Under the pieces are notes generated by a model. That model was not told the origin of the DNA. It saw only the letters and a list, made by a program, of their open reading frames with translations, and did no database searches. Source: Mesorhizobium sp. L-8-3 (GTDB lineage Bacteria; Pseudomonadota; Alphaproteobacteria; Rhizobiales; Rhizobiaceae). Taken from it: a stretch of DNA of 64,000 nt. A program made the position numbers and the translations under genes. Positions 41,959-53,022 of this stretch are shown here, in pieces. Within the stretch, counting starts at the first letter, position 1, and every line of letters starts with the position of its first letter. The stretch spans positions 3,597,501 to 3,661,500 of the forward strand of contig NZ_AP023262.1 of NCBI RefSeq assembly GCF_016756615.1, in the 5' to 3' direction.

Positions 41959-42262
41959 CTCAATTGATTCGCTTTTTTGGGGCGAATCATGCCAGAGGCG
42001 CTTGACCTTCTGCCAGAATGACGGAATCAGGACGATTCGAAAAGTTAACGCGGGTGGCCCCGCACCGAAGATCAACGGGACGGACGCTTTACGATCTGGA
42101 CGGATCGCATATCCGCCCCAGATAGCAGGGTTAATCGGGATTTAACGCAAGGTCGGCTAAGCGCTTCGAAGGCGCGACGCACCACCAGACGCATCTGATT
42201 TGCCCGGGCCGAGAACACCCATACCGTTCTCGCAGCTCCCGGCCGCTTGGAGACGATAAAGC
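41959..42262. other. intergenic region between dnaG and rpoD
   Basis: This 304-base gap probably holds the dnaG end and the rpoD promoter. An inverted repeat TGATTCGC (41965-41972) and GCGAATCA (41982-41989), with a T-run inside, could end dnaG transcription. A TTGACC at 42002-42007 is a possible -35 element, but no good -10 follows at the right distance. The rest shows no gene. Confidence 0.45.
41965..41989 (+). terminator. stem-loop after dnaG
   Basis: TGATTCGC and GCGAATCA form an eight-base perfect stem seven bases after the dnaG stop. The six-base T-run lies in the loop rather than after the stem, which is unusual for a rho-independent terminator. Confidence 0.4.
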
Positions 42263-44278
<2,016 letters not shown>

Positions 44279-44333
44279 CGTCTGCTGCCGGTGCGAGCGT
44301 TCCCGGTCGCACCGAAGAAATTCCTGCAAAATG

Positions 44334-44369
44334 AAATGCGGGGCCAAGATGCCGCTTGGCCCCGCATTT
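44334..44369 (+). terminator. rho-independent terminator of rpoD
   Basis: A perfect 15-base inverted repeat, 44334-44348 against 44355-44369, surrounds a six-base loop and ends in TTT, about 55 bases after the rpoD stop. The stem core is GCGGGGCCAAG. Confidence 0.8.
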
Positions 44370-44376
44370 GCGTCTC

Positions 44377-44418
44377 GCGGGACGTGGTGCGAAACGCCGT
44401 CGTTCTGTCACGTCCCGC
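44377..44418. terminator. second inverted repeat between convergent rpoD and SGNH-hydrolase genes
   Basis: GCGGGACGTG (44377-44386) and CACGTCCCGC (44409-44418) pair perfectly over ten bases with a 22-base loop and are followed by TTT. It may back up the rpoD terminator or end transcripts arriving from the minus-strand operon. Confidence 0.4.
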
Positions 44419-44481
44419 TTTCGGTCTGAAAATCGGGGCCACTCTTCCGATCGCACGAGGCGTCGAAGGTGGTCGAACGCC

Positions 44482-45165
44482 TCAGGCGGCGCTGCTTGCC
44501 GGCCACTCGGCGAAGATGGCCTTCACCTTGTTCGCAACGGCGCGTCCGAGATCGGCGTTGTTCCGTGGCGTGAAATGGATCCCATCGACACCGTCGGTGG
44601 TGATGAAGTCACCCGCATTCAGGAAGCTCGCGCCAGAGAAAGAGGCGAGCGCCTGATAATGCTTCGCGAGTTCCTTTGTCTTTTCATGCCCGCCTTCGAA
44701 CATGCCATGGAACCAGAGATGCGGCATCGGCGTAAGCGGCGGCGGCGCGATCACCAAGGCCCGCGGCGCGGGGTAGGGCGTTCCCACCCCACCGCCGCTG
44801 GTAGCAATCTGACCGAGCAGCTTCGACATGCCGTTGGCGATCTCATAGGGCGTGCGGCGGAAGAAAGACTTGGTGTCGTTCGTTCCGAGCATGACAATCA
44901 CGAGATCGAGCGGCAGGTGGCTGGCGAGGGCCGAGGGCAGGTAGGCGCTCCCGTTGAGCCTGGAGTCGACGGGATCGTCGAGGCTGGTGGTGCGGGCACT
45001 GAGCCCCTCCTCGATGATCTCGAAGCCGCTGCCGAGTTCCGCCGCCATCACGCCGGTCCAGCGCTGCTCGAACGGATAACGCAAGGTCGGCGCTCCCTCG
45101 GCGATTGGAATCCAGCCCCAGGTCAGGGAATCGCCGAAGCACATGATGCGTTTCTTGTCCGTCAT
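44482..45165 (-). CDS. SGNH/GDSL-family hydrolase
   Basis: A 227-residue esterase-fold protein without a signal peptide. The nucleophile Ser13 is in CFGDSLTWG. The block GxND is kept in MLGTNDTKSFF, and Asp194/His197 in DGIH complete the triad. The arrangement resembles arylesterase or carbohydrate deacetylase members. GAGGAGG precedes ATG 45165. It is the last gene of the minus-strand sugar importer operon, 37 bases after the permease, and is a clear paralogue of the protein at 50268. Deacylation of an imported sugar is a reasonable guess. Confidence 0.9.
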   Translation of the reverse strand: MTDKKRIMCFGDSLTWGWIPIAEGAPTLRYPFEQRWTGVMAAELGSGFEIIEEGLSARTTSLDDPVDSRLNGSAYLPSALASHLPLDLVIVMLGTNDTKSFFRRTPYEIANGMSKLLGQIATSGGGVGTPYPAPRALVIAPPPLTPMPHLWFHGMFEGGHEKTKELAKHYQALASFSGASFLNAGDFITTDGVDGIHFTPRNNADLGRAVANKVKAIFAEWPASSAA

Positions 45166-45202
45166 GATTGTCCTCCTCGAAGTTGGGAATTGGGCCTGTT
45201 CG

Positions 45203-46153
45203 TCAGGCGCTCTGCCGACGCAGCCCGTAGAAGATCGCGGCGAGCAGGATGATGAGCCCTTGCGCGACGAGCTTGCCGGGCTCCTGGACGCCGAAGGTGG
45301 TCATCACGACGAAGAGCAGTGCGAAGGAGAGGACGCCGAAGAACGGCCCCCAGACTCCACCGTCCCCGCGTCCGAAGATCACACCGCCGAGGATCGTCGC
45401 GGCGACGGCGTTGACCGCGAGATCCGTGCCGAAGCGCACGCTGCCCACCGCTATCGACGCCGTTTGGACAAGGCCCGCGAGCGCCGCCATCAGGCCGGAC
45501 AAAGCGTGGGCCAGGATCACCGTGCGCTCGACCGGCACCCCGGAGAAATGGGCCGCGGTGGGGTTCTCACCGATCGACGCGACGAAGCGACCGAAGACAA
45601 AGCGCGACAACAGGAACGCCGTCAGCGCCGAAAGCACGGCCCAGAAGACGATGGGAGTCGGTATCGCAAGCAGCCTGGTGTTGTAGATGTCGTTGAAGAT
45701 CCTGGGCACGTTGCCGGGCGGCTTGCCGTTAGCGAGATACTGGACCATGCCGATCAGGATCATGTTGACGGCGAGCGTCACGATCACGGCCGAGGCCCGG
45801 CGCTTGCCGACCATCAGGCCGTTGAACAGGCCGAAGGCGAGCCCGGTCGCCAGAGAGATCACGACCAGCCACAGCGCGCCTGCACTCCCGAACATCCCCG
45901 ACGATATGTAGTAGTTCACCAGCAGGATGATGCCGCCGGCCGAAAGATCGATCGAGCGGACATTCATGACCAGAAGCTGGCCGAGAACCACAATGCCCAG
46001 TGGAGCGACCTGGCGGACGAATACGCCCATCACATTGAGGTTGAACAGTTGCGGCCGAGCCGCCCACAGCACCAGCACCAAAAGCGCGAAGACGAAATAG
46101 GCGGGCGGAACCCGGGTCAGCCGCTGCACAAGACCGGTGGTTGTCGCACTCAT
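45203..46153 (-). CDS. sugar-type ABC importer permease (BPD_transp_2), second permease
   Basis: A 316-residue membrane protein. VRQVAPLGIVVLGQLLVMNV then RSIDLSAGGIILLV gives the RbsC-like second and third helices, and LGGVIFGRGDGGVWGPFFG the coupling region. ATG 46153 is chosen because the open frame upstream, to 47050, is only a shadow of the neighbouring permease. Two bases separate it from the first permease, so the two should form a heterodimer. Confidence 0.9.
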   Translation of the reverse strand: MSATTTGLVQRLTRVPPAYFVFALLVLVLWAARPQLFNLNVMGVFVRQVAPLGIVVLGQLLVMNVRSIDLSAGGIILLVNYYISSGMFGSAGALWLVVISLATGLAFGLFNGLMVGKRRASAVIVTLAVNMILIGMVQYLANGKPPGNVPRIFNDIYNTRLLAIPTPIVFWAVLSALTAFLLSRFVFGRFVASIGENPTAAHFSGVPVERTVILAHALSGLMAALAGLVQTASIAVGSVRFGTDLAVNAVAATILGGVIFGRGDGGVWGPFFGVLSFALLFVVMTTFGVQEPGKLVAQGLIILLAAIFYGLRRQSA

Positions 46154-46155
46154 CC

Positions 46156-47145
46156 TCAGAGCCCCATGAATTTGCGCGGCTGCAGCGCCACGACCAGCAG
46201 CAGGATGGTGCCCTTCACGGCGGTCTGGACGAAGGCCGAGACGTTTTCGACATTCATGCCGTTGGCGAGCAGCGCCATCAGAAAGGCGCCGATCACGGTG
46301 CCGTGCAGGCTGCCGACACCGCCGGCGAGTTGGGTGCCGCCGAGTGCCACCGCCGTGACGGAATCGAGCGCGAAAGGCATGCCGATGTTGGGATCGCCCG
46401 AGGCGATACGGCCGGCCAGGAACAGGCCGGCGAGAGCCCCGAATGTGGAACACGCCACATAGGCGAGAAGAATGCTGCGTTTGTCGGCGATGCCGAAGGA
46501 GCGCGCCACGTCCTCCGCTCCGCCGATCGCGAAGAGGTGGAGCCCGTAGCGCGACCCGTGGATCAGCTTCCAGCCGACGAGGATGATGACCAGGGACCAG
46601 ATGACAGGCATATAGACGCCCAGGAATTCCCCCGTCACGAGATGGATGACGAGGGGAGGGATCGTACCGCCCGCCACCGGGCGGACCAACATCGTCACAC
46701 CCTGGACGATCATCATCATGGACAGCGTCGCGATAATCGGATGGACATTGAGCCGCGCCACGGCAAAGCCGTTGACGAAGCCGATCAGCCCGGTGGCCAG
46801 GAACACCGCCGGCAGCAGCACATAGGCGGGCGCGTCGAGCGCCAGGATTGCGGTTGTCAGGCTGATCACCGCGCCGACGGAGAGGTCGAGCCCGCGCACC
46901 AGCACCACGATCATCTGTCCGAGACTGACGATCATCAGCGGCGTCGCCTGGGCAACGAGGTTGAGCAGGTTCTGGGCGTTGAGGAACTCGTCCGTGCGGA
47001 CAGCGAGCCATGCGCTTCCGAGGCAACCGATGAGCAACGGTATGAACCACAGGCCTTGCCGAGAATTCCGGCCGGTCAGCAATGCGCGCAGGTTCGTCGT
47101 CATCTCGGTCCGCCCGGGTCGGATATCTTGGTGTGTCGAAGTCAT
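46156..47145 (-). CDS. sugar-type ABC importer permease (BPD_transp_2), first permease
   Basis: A 329-residue membrane protein. ATPLMIVSLGQMIVVLVRGLD and the following LSVGAVISLTTA mark the conserved helices; LGGTQLAGGVGSLHGTVIG is the coupling region. Its ATG at 47145 overlaps the ATPase stop by four bases; an in-frame ATG at 47103 is an alternative. It should pair with the permease at 45203. Confidence 0.9.
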   Translation of the reverse strand: MTSTHQDIRPGRTEMTTNLRALLTGRNSRQGLWFIPLLIGCLGSAWLAVRTDEFLNAQNLLNLVAQATPLMIVSLGQMIVVLVRGLDLSVGAVISLTTAILALDAPAYVLLPAVFLATGLIGFVNGFAVARLNVHPIIATLSMMMIVQGVTMLVRPVAGGTIPPLVIHLVTGEFLGVYMPVIWSLVIILVGWKLIHGSRYGLHLFAIGGAEDVARSFGIADKRSILLAYVACSTFGALAGLFLAGRIASGDPNIGMPFALDSVTAVALGGTQLAGGVGSLHGTVIGAFLMALLANGMNVENVSAFVQTAVKGTILLLVVALQPRKFMGL

Positions 47146-48671
47146 GCGATCAGCGCCGCGTCGAGGATGTTGTGTTCAGTGGCCTCGCCGGCAGGCATGT
47201 CGCCGACGATCGTCCTTCCATGGACGACGAGGATCCTGTCGCACAGGCCGATGAGTTCGATCGTTTCGCGCGACAGAATCAGGATCGCGCCGCCGTCATC
47301 GGCGAAGTTGCGAAGCAGCCTGTAGATCTCTGCTTTGGCGCCGATGTCGACGCCGCGCGTCGGCTCCTCGATGAGCAGGATGTCGGCACCGGATGCGAGA
47401 TATCTGCCGAGCAGCACCTTCTGCTGGTTGCCGCCCGATAGCGAGCCGGCGGGCGCGCCGGGGCCGGCTGCCTTGACGCCCAGGCGCGAGAGCGTGCCCG
47501 CGACGATCTTCTGATAACGCCGGGCGAGCGACAGGTCCGGCTGGGCCGTATGCAGGCCGATCGATATGTTGTGGGCCAGCGGCAGGCCGAGGAAGAGGCC
47601 TTCATCCTTGCGGTCCTCGGGCACGAACCCCATGCCCATCGCCTGCATCTGCCTCACCCCGCCGGATGGCGACATCGGCAGGTCGATACGGTCGCCCTTG
47701 ACCGTGAGGGTTCCCCCATGAGGCTGGTGCCGGCCGATCAGGGAGCGGAGGATCTCACGCTGCCCTTGCCCTTCGAGACCTGCGAGCGCGACGATCTCGC
47801 CCCTGCTGAGGGTCAGAGCGATCGGAGCGGCATCCGGGGCGAGGCGGAGATCCTCGAGCGTGAGGATGGGCTGGCCGCCCGGCGCCCCGCGTCTGGGGAA
47901 CAGATCCTTGATCTCCCGGCCGACCATCAGGGCGACCAGCGATTGCGGCGTCACCTCGCGGATCGGCCGGGTCGCGACCTTGCGGCCATCCTTCAGGACA
48001 GTGACCGTGTCGCAGATGTCGAAGATCTCGTCCATGCGGTGCGAGATGTAGACGATCGCCTTGCCCTGCTCCTTGAGCCGGCGGATGTGGCGGTTGAGGG
48101 TTTCGACGTCGGCGGAGTTCAACGCCGCGGTCGGCTCGTCGAGGATGACGACGGCCGTATTTGCGAAGATGCCGCGCGCGATCTCGACGAACTGGCGTTC
48201 GGCGATCGTCAACTCCGAGACGAGCGTCGCTGGATCGAGTTCAAGTCCAAGCTCTTTCAGCGTGCTTCCGGCGCGCCTTTCCATGAGCCTGCCGTCGACG
48301 GTACCGAAGGCCGTCGTCGGCTCCCTGCCGAGGAACATGTTCTCGGCGATGGTCAGGTTCGGGAGGAGCGACAGTTCCTGGAACACTGTGGAGATGCCGG
48401 CATCCAGAGCTTCGCGCGGTCCTGTGATCCTCAGTTCACGCCCATTGAGGTGCACCGTGCCCCGGTCCGGCTGGACCACGCCGGCCAGGATCTTCATCAA
48501 GGTCGACTTGCCGGCGCCGTTCTCTCCCATCAGCGCGTGCACCGAGCCGGGGAACAGCTCGAGGGACACGTCGTCGAGAGCGACGCTGCTGCCGAAGGCT
48601 TTCGACACCCCGGACATTTGGATCAGACTGACCAATGGGCCACCGCTTCTGGTTTGGAACGCCTGGTTCAT
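47142..48671 (-). CDS. sugar-type ABC importer ATP-binding protein (two ATPase domains)
   Basis: A 509-residue protein if ATG 48671 is right; no strong ribosome-binding site is visible, so the first ten residues are uncertain. Domain one has Walker A GENGAGKST, signature LTIAERQFVEIARG (degenerate) and VVILDEPTAAL. Domain two has GLEGQGQRE in place of Walker A, LSGGNQQK and ILLIEEPTRGVD, where Walker B ends in Glu-Glu in place of Asp-Glu. This is the RbsA/MglA layout. It drives the two permeases downstream. Confidence 0.92.
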   Translation of the reverse strand: MNQAFQTRSGGPLVSLIQMSGVSKAFGSSVALDDVSLELFPGSVHALMGENGAGKSTLMKILAGVVQPDRGTVHLNGRELRITGPREALDAGISTVFQELSLLPNLTIAENMFLGREPTTAFGTVDGRLMERRAGSTLKELGLELDPATLVSELTIAERQFVEIARGIFANTAVVILDEPTAALNSADVETLNRHIRRLKEQGKAIVYISHRMDEIFDICDTVTVLKDGRKVATRPIREVTPQSLVALMVGREIKDLFPRRGAPGGQPILTLEDLRLAPDAAPIALTLSRGEIVALAGLEGQGQREILRSLIGRHQPHGGTLTVKGDRIDLPMSPSGGVRQMQAMGMGFVPEDRKDEGLFLGLPLAHNISIGLHTAQPDLSLARRYQKIVAGTLSRLGVKAAGPGAPAGSLSGGNQQKVLLGRYLASGADILLIEEPTRGVDIGAKAEIYRLLRNFADDGGAILILSRETIELIGLCDRILVVHGRTIVGDMPAGEATEHNILDAALIA

Positions 48672-48731
48672 CGGAACACATCGCGACCGCGTCGCCGGCC
48701 GGAACAATTCGCCCCGGCCGGCTGCGCCCGG

Positions 48732-49808
48732 CTATTCGTTGCCGTAGTATTTCTGCAGGTCTTCCTCGCCGAGGCTGGTCGGGAACCAGACATTGGCGGA
48801 GAGGTCGGGCCGATAGAACTTCTTGGCCTTCTCCACATCCCAGCCCGCCGGCTCGTATACGTAACGCTTGTTCAGCGACTTGCCGTCGAGCAGGGCGACG
48901 GCGGCACGGACGCCGGCCGCTCCCTGTTCTGGGCCGTATTCGGGCGAGACAGACGGGAAGCCGTCGGCGATCCACATGCCGAAATAGCCGTTGTTGCCTT
49001 CGCCCGATATCGGCGGGATCTTGGTGCCGAACTGCTTGAAGACGTCGACGCAGGCGCGTGTCATGTCGGCGCCGGAAGACCAGATGCCGTCGACCTCGGG
49101 ATTGTTCAGGTAGAAGGTTTCGCAGACCTTCTTGCCGTTGTCATACTGCCAGGCGCCGACGTCCTCGGCGATGATCTTGACCTCGGTGCCCTCGAGCGCC
49201 CGCAGCAGGCCCTTGTAGCGGTTGATGTCCTCGGGATGGGCGGGAAGCCCGCGCAGCACCCAGATATTGCCCTTGCCGCCGAGCTCCTTGACGAGCCAGT
49301 CGCCCATGACCTTGCCGAAATGCTCGCCGCCGCCCTGGATGTCCACCGTGTATTTGTCGGTCTCGGTCAGGCCGGTATGGACGATCACGGGGATGCCCGC
49401 CGCGACCGCCTTCTCGATCCCGGCGTCGGCCGAGGTCGGCGTCAGCGGCGTGACGATGATCGCATCGACCTTCTGGGCGATAAGATCCTCGATGTCGGCG
49501 ACCTGCTTCGCCTGGCTGACATTGGCGTCGAGCAGGATGAACTTGCTGATGCGGTTGTCGAGCTTGGCGGCGGCCTCCGCCTCATGCGCCATCTGCACCG
49601 TCCAGGTGTTGGCGTTGACGCCGAAATGGCTCATGCCGATCGTCCAGGGGCCGTCCTTCTTGAAGGCGCCGGCCTCGACGACGCGGTCGTCGCCCGGTCG
49701 GGGCAGCACGCCGTCCATCAGATTGACGTCCTGGGCGAGGGCGGGGCCGGCGAATAGGGCCGTCGCCAGGATCGTTCCGACACCAAGCTTCCTCAGCATA
49801 TCGAGCAT
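48732..49808 (-). CDS. sugar-type ABC importer substrate-binding protein
   Basis: A 358-residue secreted protein with a signal peptide cut near PALAQ (about residue 26). The type I fold shows TIGMSHFGVNANTWTVQMAH, DIEDLIAQKVDAIIVTPLTP and IPVIVHTG. The start ATG 49808 follows GGAGGAAATCTCGA. It is the first gene of the minus-strand operon ending with the SGNH hydrolase at 44482. The ligand is unknown; the hydrolases on both sides suggest an acylated carbohydrate. Confidence 0.92.
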   Translation of the reverse strand: MLDMLRKLGVGTILATALFAGPALAQDVNLMDGVLPRPGDDRVVEAGAFKKDGPWTIGMSHFGVNANTWTVQMAHEAEAAAKLDNRISKFILLDANVSQAKQVADIEDLIAQKVDAIIVTPLTPTSADAGIEKAVAAGIPVIVHTGLTETDKYTVDIQGGGEHFGKVMGDWLVKELGGKGNIWVLRGLPAHPEDINRYKGLLRALEGTEVKIIAEDVGAWQYDNGKKVCETFYLNNPEVDGIWSSGADMTRACVDVFKQFGTKIPPISGEGNNGYFGMWIADGFPSVSPEYGPEQGAAGVRAAVALLDGKSLNKRYVYEPAGWDVEKAKKFYRPDLSANVWFPTSLGEEDLQKYYGNE

Positions 49809-50267
49809 TCGAGATTTCCTCCTACCGGTTTGCCCTTGTTCCCATCGGCATCGATGTCGGGCCGATCGCCTGCCGTGCCGGTCGCGTCCGGCGAGTGGGG
49901 GACGCGAGACGGCCTTCCGCACACGCTCTTTCCGAGCGGCATGCGGCCACCAGTTCGTTGTTGCCACGCAAATGTCCGGGCCGTTCCGTCGATGACGGCG
50001 ACCTAGGCAGGCGCTTGGCAATGACGCTGTAGATTCCTCTCCGACCGACCTCGGTGCAGCAGCGATCATGGTCGCGCTGTCGGACGGCCTGGACCCTCCA
50101 TATCCTCCAGCGTTCAAAAAACATGGCTTGACCGGCCTGTCAATAGTTAGTCATGTTGAATGACTATTTATTGCCTTGCCCTCGTGGATGGGGCTGACAA
50201 CAAGGTTCAGGCCGCGTCGCGAGCCTGTGTTCCGTCACGCTGAACGCCATCCGAGACTGGAAGACTC
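49809..50267. promoter_or_regulatory. divergent control region between sugar importer operon and SGNH hydrolase/ROK genes
   Basis: This 459-base gap has no convincing gene. Its AT-rich part at 50110-50175 contains a 27-base imperfect palindrome (50142-50168). A TTGACA on the minus strand (50143-50138) overlaps the edge of that palindrome and could be the -35 element of the importer operon. Confidence 0.55.
50142..50168. promoter_or_regulatory. candidate ROK-regulator operator
   Basis: The sequence AATAGTTAGTCA...TGAATGACTATT is symmetric around 50155, with ten of thirteen positions matched. Long AT-rich palindromes are typical targets of Mlc/NagC/XylR-type ROK proteins, and one is encoded at 50984. 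An AATAGTT heptamer also occurs at 30064-30070, just before the other ROK gene. Confidence 0.5.
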
Positions 50268-50921
50268 ATGCGATCGGTTCTCTGCTTCGGGGATTCGAAC
50301 ACTCACGGCCAAGTGCCCGGGAAAGGGCCGTTGGACCGTTACGGCCCGGATGTGCGCTGGCCCGGCGTCCTGCGTTCCGAACTGGGGGCGGGCTGGCATG
50401 TGATCGAGGAGGGGCTGAGCGGCCGGACGACCGTTCGCGACGACCCGATCGAAGGCGCCCACAAGAACGGGCGGACCTATCTTCGGCCCTGCTTGCAGAG
50501 CCATGCGAGCCTCGATCTCGTCATCCTCATGCTCGGCACCAATGATCTCAAGGTCAGATTCAACCAGCCTCCCTCGGAGGTGGCGATGGGGATCGGCTGC
50601 CTGGTGCACGACATCAAGGAACTCACGCCGGGCCCCGGCGGCACCGTGCCCGAGATCATGATCGTCTCGCCGCCGCCCATGCTCGACGATCTCAAGGAGT
50701 GGGAATCCGTCTTCTCGGGCGGGCAGGTGAAATCGCGCCGGCTGGCGCTGGAGTTCGAGATCATCGCCGACTCGCTGGAGGTGCATTTCTTCGACGCGGG
50801 CTCGGTCGTGACCTGCAGCCCGGCCGACGGCTTCCATCTGGACGCCGACGCGCATCGGGCGCTCGGTATGGCACTCGCTCAGGAAGTCGAGGCGATCGGC
50901 TGGACCCATGAGAAGGGCTGA
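50268..50921 (+). CDS. SGNH/GDSL-family hydrolase, paralogue of the 44482 protein
   Basis: A 217-residue protein with Ser10 in CFGDSNTHG, the MLGTNDLKVRF block, and Asp187/His190 in DGFH. It aligns with the protein at 44482 along the whole length (shared IEEGLS-RTT-DDP and LDLVI-MLGTND blocks). No signal peptide is seen. It is divergent from the importer operon and about 60 bases before the ROK gene, so it probably shares their control. Substrate unknown; ester or acetyl removal is the family reaction. Confidence 0.9.
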   Translation: MRSVLCFGDSNTHGQVPGKGPLDRYGPDVRWPGVLRSELGAGWHVIEEGLSGRTTVRDDPIEGAHKNGRTYLRPCLQSHASLDLVILMLGTNDLKVRFNQPPSEVAMGIGCLVHDIKELTPGPGGTVPEIMIVSPPPMLDDLKEWESVFSGGQVKSRRLALEFEIIADSLEVHFFDAGSVVTCSPADGFHLDADAHRALGMALAQEVEAIGWTHEKG

Positions 50922-50983
50922 AATGGACGGGCTCCCGATGCCGGCACCGGCCGAGCCGGTTCCCCCACTTGCGAGGTGCGCCC

Positions 50984-52084
50984 TTGCCTGACATGAGGTT
51001 CGCCCCGCCGAATCCCTTACGCATCGCCGACCGTGCGAGCGGCCTCAACGCGCTCAGCGTGCGCAGCTACAATGAGCGTCTGGTGCTGTCGCTGCTCCTG
51101 CAGAACGAAGGCACGTCGAGGATGGAGATCGGCGAGAAGACCGGTCTTTCAGCCCAGACGGTTTCCGTGATCGTGCGCTCGCTCGAACAGGAGGGGCTCG
51201 TCGCGAAAGGCGAGGCGCAGCGCGGCCGCGTCGGACCGCCGACGATCCCGCTCTCGCTCAATCCCGAGGGCGCCTATGCCGTGGGGATCAGCTTCAGCTA
51301 TCGCAAGGTCGATGTGGTCCTGATCGATTTCGTGGGCAAGGTGCGCTTCCACAGGCATCTGCCGCTCGAGATGATCGGCAATGACGACCAGGCGCATCTG
51401 CTCGACCTTGTCGGCCGGGCGGTCGCGGATCTTCCCGCGTCGCTGCATGGCCGCATCGCCGGGATCGGCCTGGCCATTCCCGAAGGCATCGAAAGCTGGG
51501 CAGGCCTGCGGAACGGAACGTTGCTCGATCCCGCCGCCTTGCAGGCGCGTATCGAGAAGCAGGCAGGATTGCCGGTCTTCGTCCAGAACGACATCACCGC
51601 GGCAGCCGGCGGCGAAAGCATGTTCGGCGTCGCCAAGCCTCTCAGCGACTATCTGTTCTTCTATCTCGGCGCGCGCCTCCACAGTCGGCTGATCCTCAAC
51701 CACCAGATCTATCACGGCAATTCGAAGGTCAGCTTCGACGTCGGCATATTGAGCCTGGAGGAGATGCTCGCCGCGCGCCGGCAGCCGACCGACGCCTTAT
51801 GGGAACGCAATTCGCAATGGCCCGACTACGGCGAGACCTTCGAAAGCTGGCGCCGGAACTGCCGGGAAAAGCTCGTCCAGTCGATCGAGGCCCTTTCGCA
51901 ATTCGTCGACGTCGGAACGGTCGTGTTGTCGTCCTATGCGCCGGTGGCGGTTTGCCAGGGCATATGCGACGATCTCGGCCGGGCCCTGCCTGATATCCAT
52001 GCGCTGGCGGGCGGCATCGAGATATCGCCGAAGGCGGTCGGCGCGGCCAGTCTGCCCTTCAGTTCGAGATTCATGGTGAAATAG
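50984..52084 (+). CDS. ROK-family transcriptional regulator lacking the zinc motif
   Basis: A 366-residue protein if the TTG at 50984 is the start, which has GAGGTG six bases upstream; ATG 50993 is the alternative. Residues 30-85 form the winged helix-turn-helix (EIGEKTGLSAQTVSVIVRSL). A ROK-like domain follows, with GIGLAIPEGIES and QNDITAAAGGESMFG. Where ROK proteins carry GxGxGG and then the Cys-rich zinc site, this one has GARLHSRLILN and no Cys cluster. It may bind its inducer differently. It probably controls the sugar importer and SGNH genes. Confidence 0.85.
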   Translation: MPDMRFAPPNPLRIADRASGLNALSVRSYNERLVLSLLLQNEGTSRMEIGEKTGLSAQTVSVIVRSLEQEGLVAKGEAQRGRVGPPTIPLSLNPEGAYAVGISFSYRKVDVVLIDFVGKVRFHRHLPLEMIGNDDQAHLLDLVGRAVADLPASLHGRIAGIGLAIPEGIESWAGLRNGTLLDPAALQARIEKQAGLPVFVQNDITAAAGGESMFGVAKPLSDYLFFYLGARLHSRLILNHQIYHGNSKVSFDVGILSLEEMLAARRQPTDALWERNSQWPDYGETFESWRRNCREKLVQSIEALSQFVDVGTVVLSSYAPVAVCQGICDDLGRALPDIHALAGGIEISPKAVGAASLPFSSRFMVK

Positions 52085-52096
52085 GCGCCGCGTCCG

Positions 52097-52993
52097 TCAT
52101 TTGCCGGCGACTTCGACGAGCGCGGCGATGAGTTCGTCGGTCGCTTTCGGCCGCGGCCGGAACCGGTACCAGTGCACATAGGCCGGGATGTCGACGCTGT
52201 CCTCCACGGGCACTGCGACGAGACCCATCCGCTCGCAATCGATCGCCGAGAACTTATCGATGACCGAGACCCCTATGTTCTCCGAGACGAACGAGATCGC
52301 GGCTTCGACGAAGTGTACGAAAATGTCGGTCTTGCGGCCGACGCCTGCCCGCGCATAGGTGGCATCGATGTAGCGGCCGTGCGTCGTTTCCGGCGCAAAG
52401 GAAATCAATGTCTCGTCCCGGAGCATCCTTGGCGAGACGGATGCGTGATGCGCCAGCGGATGGTTGCCCGGCATCAGGCAGACGAGCCCGCCCGTCGCAA
52501 TGACCGTCGTCTCCAGCGTCGGATCGTTGGCTTCCGCGATCGTCGTGACGCAAGAACCCTGGCCGAAGAGCAGATAGTCCTTGATGTCCTTCTGGGCCAG
52601 AAAATCGCAATAATAGGTACGGGCGCCGTGGCGCTCCTTCAGGCGTTTCAAGGCCTTGGGAACAAGGCGCATGCCGATGCTCGGCGTGGTGCCGAAACGA
52701 AAGACCGAAGCGTCGCCGGAGGCGATGGCGTGGATCGCCTCCGACAAACGGTCGAACTGGCCGTAGACGCGTTCGACTTCCACGAGGATGAGCTTGGCTT
52801 CCTCGGTCGGCACGAGGCGGCCGCCGATGCGCTCGAAGAGCCTTGTCCCGATCTCATCTTCGAAGCGCCTGATCGTCATGCTGAGGCTGGGTTGGGAAAC
52901 CCCGAGTTGCTGCGAAGCCGACGTCAATGAGCCGGTTCCCATCACCGCTCTGAACACTTCGATCTGCCTCTCCTTGAGTTTTGGCTTCGCCAT
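52097..52993 (-). CDS. LysR-family transcriptional regulator
   Basis: A 298-residue protein. The winged helix-turn-helix is at residues 8-65 (RQIEVFRAVMGTGSLTSASQ, QPSLSMTIRRFEDEIGTRLF). The substrate-binding domain starts near 95 with VFRFGTTPSIGMRLVPKAL. ATG 52993 follows GCGGAATTG; an upstream in-frame ATG at 53017 is less likely. It is divergent from the shikimate-dehydrogenase-like operon, the classic LysR layout, and an ATAA-N7-TTAT box lies in between. It probably activates that operon in response to the substrate or an intermediate. Confidence 0.93.
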   Translation of the reverse strand: MAKPKLKERQIEVFRAVMGTGSLTSASQQLGVSQPSLSMTIRRFEDEIGTRLFERIGGRLVPTEEAKLILVEVERVYGQFDRLSEAIHAIASGDASVFRFGTTPSIGMRLVPKALKRLKERHGARTYYCDFLAQKDIKDYLLFGQGSCVTTIAEANDPTLETTVIATGGLVCLMPGNHPLAHHASVSPRMLRDETLISFAPETTHGRYIDATYARAGVGRKTDIFVHFVEAAISFVSENIGVSVIDKFSAIDCERMGLVAVPVEDSVDIPAYVHWYRFRPRPKATDELIAALVEVAGK

Positions 52994-53022
52994 CAATTCC
53001 GCTCTGCAATATCGCAATCTCT

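Noticed and set aside
45203..47050. A single 615-residue permease
   Set aside because: The first half of this frame is an out-of-frame shadow of the other permease; the real gene starts at 46153.
47550..49757. 735-codon open frame on the plus strand
   Set aside because: It lies opposite the ABC ATPase and binding-protein genes and has the Asp/Arg/His-rich composition of an antisense shadow in a GC-rich genome; no motif is seen.
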